DNA of 64,000 nucleotides from an uncultured Paracoccaceae bacterium (GTDB lineage: Bacteria; Pseudomonadota; Alphaproteobacteria; Rhodobacterales; Rhodobacteraceae). The translations under genes and the position numbers were made by a program. Of this stretch, positions 61,892-64,000 are shown piece by piece; positions within the stretch are counted from its first letter, which is position 1; every line of letters begins with the position of its first letter. The notes beneath the pieces are model-generated. The model was given only the letters and a program-made list of their open reading frames with translations, ran no database searches and was not told where the DNA came from. The stretch is taken from NCBI GenBank assembly GCA_934500835.1, contig CAKSTR010000002.1, forward strand, positions 186,001 through 250,000, written 5' to 3'.

Positions 61892-62446
61892 TCAGAACGG
61901 GATCTCGTCATCCATGTCGGAGGGCCGGCCGCCGCCTTGCCCGCCGCCGCCTTGCCCGCCGCCGCCCTGACCACCGCCATAGCCGCCCCGGCCGGAGCCG
62001 CCGCCCGCGGACGAGCCGCCGCCCTGGCTGCCGTAGTCATCGTAGCCGCCACGGTCGTCATAGCCGCCGCCCTGTCCGCCGCCGCCGCCTTCGCCGCGAC
62101 CGCCAAGAAGCGTGAGGTTGCCCGAGTAGGGGCGCAGCACGATTTCGGTCGTGTAGCGGTCCTGCCCGGACTGGTCCTGCCATTTGCGGGTTTCCAGCGC
62201 GCCCTCGATATAGACGGTGCTGCCCTTGCGCAGATATTGCTCGGCGATCTTGCCAAGCGGTTCAGAGAAGATCGCGACCGAATGCCATTCGGTGCGCTCC
62301 TTGCGCTCGCCCGAGTTGCGGTCGCGCCAGGTTTCCGAGGTGGCGATGCGCAGGTTCACCACCTTGCCGCCATTCTGGAAGCTGCGCACTTCCGGGTCGC
62401 GGCCCAGATTGCCGATGAGGATCACCTTGTTGACCGAACCCGCCAT
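61892..62446 (-). CDS. ssb: Single-stranded DNA-binding protein
   Basis: A 184-residue SSB. The OB fold occupies residues 1-112 ([20 protein letters not shown] start), then comes a Gly/Gln/Asp-rich flexible tail, and the C-terminal tip DMDDEIPF recruits repair and replication partners. The ATG at 62446 gives the family N-terminus. Confidence 0.96.
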   Translation of the reverse strand: MAGSVNKVILIGNLGRDPEVRSFQNGGKVVNLRIATSETWRDRNSGERKERTEWHSVAIFSEPLGKIAEQYLRKGSTVYIEGALETRKWQDQSGQDRYTTEIVLRPYSGNLTLLGGRGEGGGGGQGGGYDDRGGYDDYGSQGGGSSAGGGSGRGGYGGGQGGGGQGGGGQGGGRPSDMDDEIPF

Positions 62447-62517
62447 GTCGCACCCCTTGTCCTGATTCCATCCTGGCCGGAAGCTTGGCCCCGGCATGGT
62501 TTACGGAATCTCTACCA

Positions 62518-62567
62518 GCGCCCCCCGGCCGCCGCAACCGACCGGAGCAAGCGGCAGCCGGGGGCGC
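62518..62567. repeat. Long imperfect GC inverted repeat upstream of ssb
   Basis: Arms of about 17-20 bases (GCGCCCCCCGGCCGCCGC against GCGGCAGCCGGGGGCGC) around a 15-base centre, with one bulge and one mismatch. It lies about 70 bases before the ssb start and may form a 5'-leader hairpin. It is not a copy of the GATATTT family. Confidence 0.55.
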
Positions 62568-62650
62568 GCGGCGTGCCGGATATGAAGGTGATCGGCGGCG
62601 ATTTGCCGATGCGACGGGCAAGGCGGGGGGTGCCATCGGCAAATCCCCAC

Positions 62651-62678
62651 TGGAATCCGCAGTCCAGCCCTTTATAGT
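62651..62678 (+). promoter_or_regulatory. Possible promoter of the lytic transglycosylase gene
   Basis: TGGAAT (62651-62656) and TATAGT (62673-62678) with a 16-base spacer, 92 bases before the start. Confidence 0.35.
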
Positions 62679-62769
62679 GCGGCAATCAAAAGCCGACCCA
62701 AGGGGACAACGCTCTCTTGCGGGCCGGGTTCCCGATTGCCCTGTTGCTTGCCAAGGAAGACGCTGGTTG

Positions 62770-63405
62770 ATGATGCGCCATCCGCTGATCCGCACAGTCC
62801 GCGCGCTTTGCCTTGGCGCGGCTGTATCGCTTGCCCTGCCGGTCGCTCCGGCCCTCGCGGAAGATGCGCTGCTCTTCCATGGCAAGAAGAACCGCTCGAC
62901 GGTGTTCAAAAGCCAGTCCGCCCTTCTGGATGGCCGGCTGTCGGACCAGTATTCCGGATCGGTCAAGCTGACACCGGACTACAAGGCCGGCAAGGTCGCC
63001 GCCAAGTCGGGGTCGGAAGCCGTTCCGAAGTTCCGCGGCAATTACAAGGGCAAGTATCTTGAGGTTGCCAAGGCGGCCGCGAAGAAACATGGCATCCCCG
63101 AGGATCTGTTCCTGCGGCTGGTGCAGCGCGAAAGCGGCTGGAACCACATGGCGGTCAGCCACAAGGGGGCGACCGGCCTTGCACAGCTGATGCCCGGCAC
63201 GGCAAAGAAGCTGGGCGTCGACATCAACGATCCGCATGAGAATCTGGACGGCGGCGCGCGCTACCTGAAGATGATGTATGACAAGTTCGGCAGCTGGAAG
63301 CTGGCGCTTGCCGCCTATAACGCCGGCCCCGGTGCCGTTGAAAAACACGGTGGTATCCCGCCTTATGCCGAGACCAAGGCCTATGTGAAGGCGATCCTCG
63401 GCTGA
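62770..63405 (+). CDS. Lytic transglycosylase, SLT domain
   Basis: A 211-residue exported murein lyase. The signal peptide ends near ALAED (residue 30). The SLT domain fills the second half: catalytic Glu121 in LVQRESGWN, GLAQLMPGTAKKLG, and AAYNAGPGAV. It cleaves peptidoglycan strands to 1,6-anhydromuramyl ends. An adjacent ATG at 62773 is an alternative start. Confidence 0.92.
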   Translation: MMRHPLIRTVRALCLGAAVSLALPVAPALAEDALLFHGKKNRSTVFKSQSALLDGRLSDQYSGSVKLTPDYKAGKVAAKSGSEAVPKFRGNYKGKYLEVAKAAAKKHGIPEDLFLRLVQRESGWNHMAVSHKGATGLAQLMPGTAKKLGVDINDPHENLDGGARYLKMMYDKFGSWKLALAAYNAGPGAVEKHGGIPPYAETKAYVKAILG

Positions 63406-63416
63406 GGCAGAGGTCG

Positions 63417-63478
63417 CAGGGGGCGCTGCCCCCGTCCGCGATGCGGACTCCCCCGGGATATTTGGACCAAGATGAAAG
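63417..63478 (+). repeat. GATATTT-type repeat, left half of a facing pair
   Basis: Hairpin GGGGGCGCTGCCCCC, a TCCGCGATGCGGA stem, then CCCGGGATATTTGGACCAAGATGAAAGC. It faces the copy at 63492-63527. Confidence 0.7.
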
Positions 63479-63491
63479 CGGCTTGTCGGCC

Positions 63492-63527
63492 CCCTTCATT
63501 CTGGAGACAAATATCCCCGCCGGAGGC
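63492..63527 (-). repeat. GATATTT-type repeat, right half of a facing pair
   Basis: CCTTCATTCTGGAGACAAATATCC then CCGCCGGAGGC. It lies between the converging lytic transglycosylase and ABC ATPase genes. Confidence 0.7.
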
Positions 63528-63559
63528 AGCAAGGCCGCGGCGGGGCGCTGTCGCCGGTG

Positions 63560-64000
63560 CTATTCCGCCGCCACCTTGATCACCGGCTCCATCCGCGCCA
63601 GCACCTCGGCCGAGAGGTGGCACTTGATCTGATGCCCCCCTTCCAGCGTCTGGACCGGCGGCATCTGGGTGTCGCACAGACCGCCGGGCACCTGCGCCTT
63701 CCAGCGGCAGCGGGTCTGGAACGGGCAGCCGGGCGGCGGGTTGACGGCCGAGGGGATCTCGCCGTCCAGCACGATGCGCTTCTTGGTCACATTCGGGTCG
63801 GCGATGGGAACGGCCGAGAGCAGCGCCTCGGTATAGGGGTGGTAGGGCGGGGCAAATACCTGATCTGTGGTGCCCATCTCGACCACATGGCCCAGATACA
63901 TCACCATCACCCGGTCGCTGAGATAGCGCACGATCGACAGGTCGTGGCTGATGAACAGAAGCGTGGTGCGGTTCTCGCGCTGGATGTCCATCAGAAGATC
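63560..64000 (-). CDS. Oligopeptide/dipeptide ABC transporter ATP-binding protein, C-terminal part
   Basis: The last 146 residues of an OppF/DppF-type ATPase; its 5' part lies beyond the window end. Visible are the H-loop LFISHDLSIVRYLSDRVMVMYLG and the family-specific C-terminal oligo_HPY region (HPYTEALLSAVP, GCPFQTRC with cysteines for a possible Fe-S or metal site). It energises uptake of peptides or related solutes. Partial, so no start can be given. Confidence 0.88.
   Translation of the reverse strand, partial: DLLMDIQRENRTTLLFISHDLSIVRYLSDRVMVMYLGHVVEMGTTDQVFAPPYHPYTEALLSAVPIADPNVTKKRIVLDGEIPSAVNPPPGCPFQTRCRWKAQVPGGLCDTQMPPVQTLEGGHQIKCHLSAEVLARMEPVIKVAAE

Larger units (their letters stand above)
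62447..62769. other. 323-base divergent gap between ssb and the lytic transglycosylase gene
   Basis: It contains the GC inverted repeat at 62518-62567 and a possible promoter for the lytic transglycosylase at 62651-62678. Open frames crossing it on the plus strand are upstream extensions of the downstream gene without a ribosome binding site. No extra gene is supported. Confidence 0.5.

Noticed and set aside
1..64000. Mobile element or prophage
   Set aside because: No integrase, transposase or phage structural gene was found. The endonuclease V homologue and the toxin-antitoxin pair are isolated and sit among core genes.

Overview
The window is high-GC DNA (rough estimate 65-68%) with dense short-gapped operons, frequent 4-8 base start/stop overlaps and long spurious antisense frames. 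Gene content and order (radA-cvpA-purF, dnaB-alr-mlaEF, cysG-DUF2849-cysI-cysH-DUF934-fpr, a HutF-type histidine pathway, MttB-like and GcvT-fused flavoproteins) point to an alphaproteobacterium of the Rhodobacterales (Rhodobacter/Paracoccus/Gemmobacter-like). It reads as chromosomal core plus metabolic accessory modules. I saw no rRNA, tRNA, transposase, phage structural gene or CRISPR array.

Layout. 1-586: no convincing gene. 587-8187: rightward run with a CxxC hypothetical protein, a Tat-exported cyclase-family enzyme, a carboxymuconolactone-decarboxylase-like protein, a small phasin-like protein, an FkbM-like methyltransferase, a GT4 glycosyltransferase, an SDR, a PHP phosphoesterase and two membrane proteins. 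8280-14869: histidine utilisation, hutU-hutH-hutI leftward and hutF-hutC rightward, with divergent promoters around one HutC operator. 14935-26144: a LysR regulator divergent from two tandem sarcosine/dimethylglycine-dehydrogenase-like flavoproteins, a non-pyrrolysine MttB homologue, an aldehyde dehydrogenase, a beta-hydroxyacid dehydrogenase and a PLP gamma-family enzyme, probably one methylated-amine or onium catabolic unit. 26297-43022: housekeeping genes, mostly leftward (GST, SDR, purF, cvpA, radA, LLM oxidoreductase, PqiA-like, MlaFE, alr, dnaB, pyrE, pyrC), plus small rightward genes.

43297-45570: glutaryl-CoA dehydrogenase and a divergent LysR regulator. 45697-50581: an OmpA-family protein with ten 18-residue Ala/Glu repeats, XdhC, infC (apparent AUA start) and a second alanine-repeat protein. 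50641-51487: RES-Xre toxin-antitoxin pair. 51608-57105: assimilatory sulfate reduction operon with a divergent Lrp-type regulator. 57341-59457: cytochrome P450 with a DMT exporter. 59615-64000: tpiA, an A-type Fe-S carrier, a T4 endonuclease V homologue, a SufT/MIP18 protein, ssb, a lytic transglycosylase and the end of an oligopeptide ABC ATPase.

Two families of intergenic inverted repeats run through the window. One (17 copies) joins a G/C hairpin to a GGATATTT core and a CCAA..TGAAG or GACAGAAAATG tail; three pairs face each other. The other is a short palindrome centred on TTTTCG(A/T)CGAAAA. The strongest items for follow-up are these repeats, the AUA start of infC, the bacterial endonuclease V homologue, the methylated-compound cluster and the repeat-built helical proteins.
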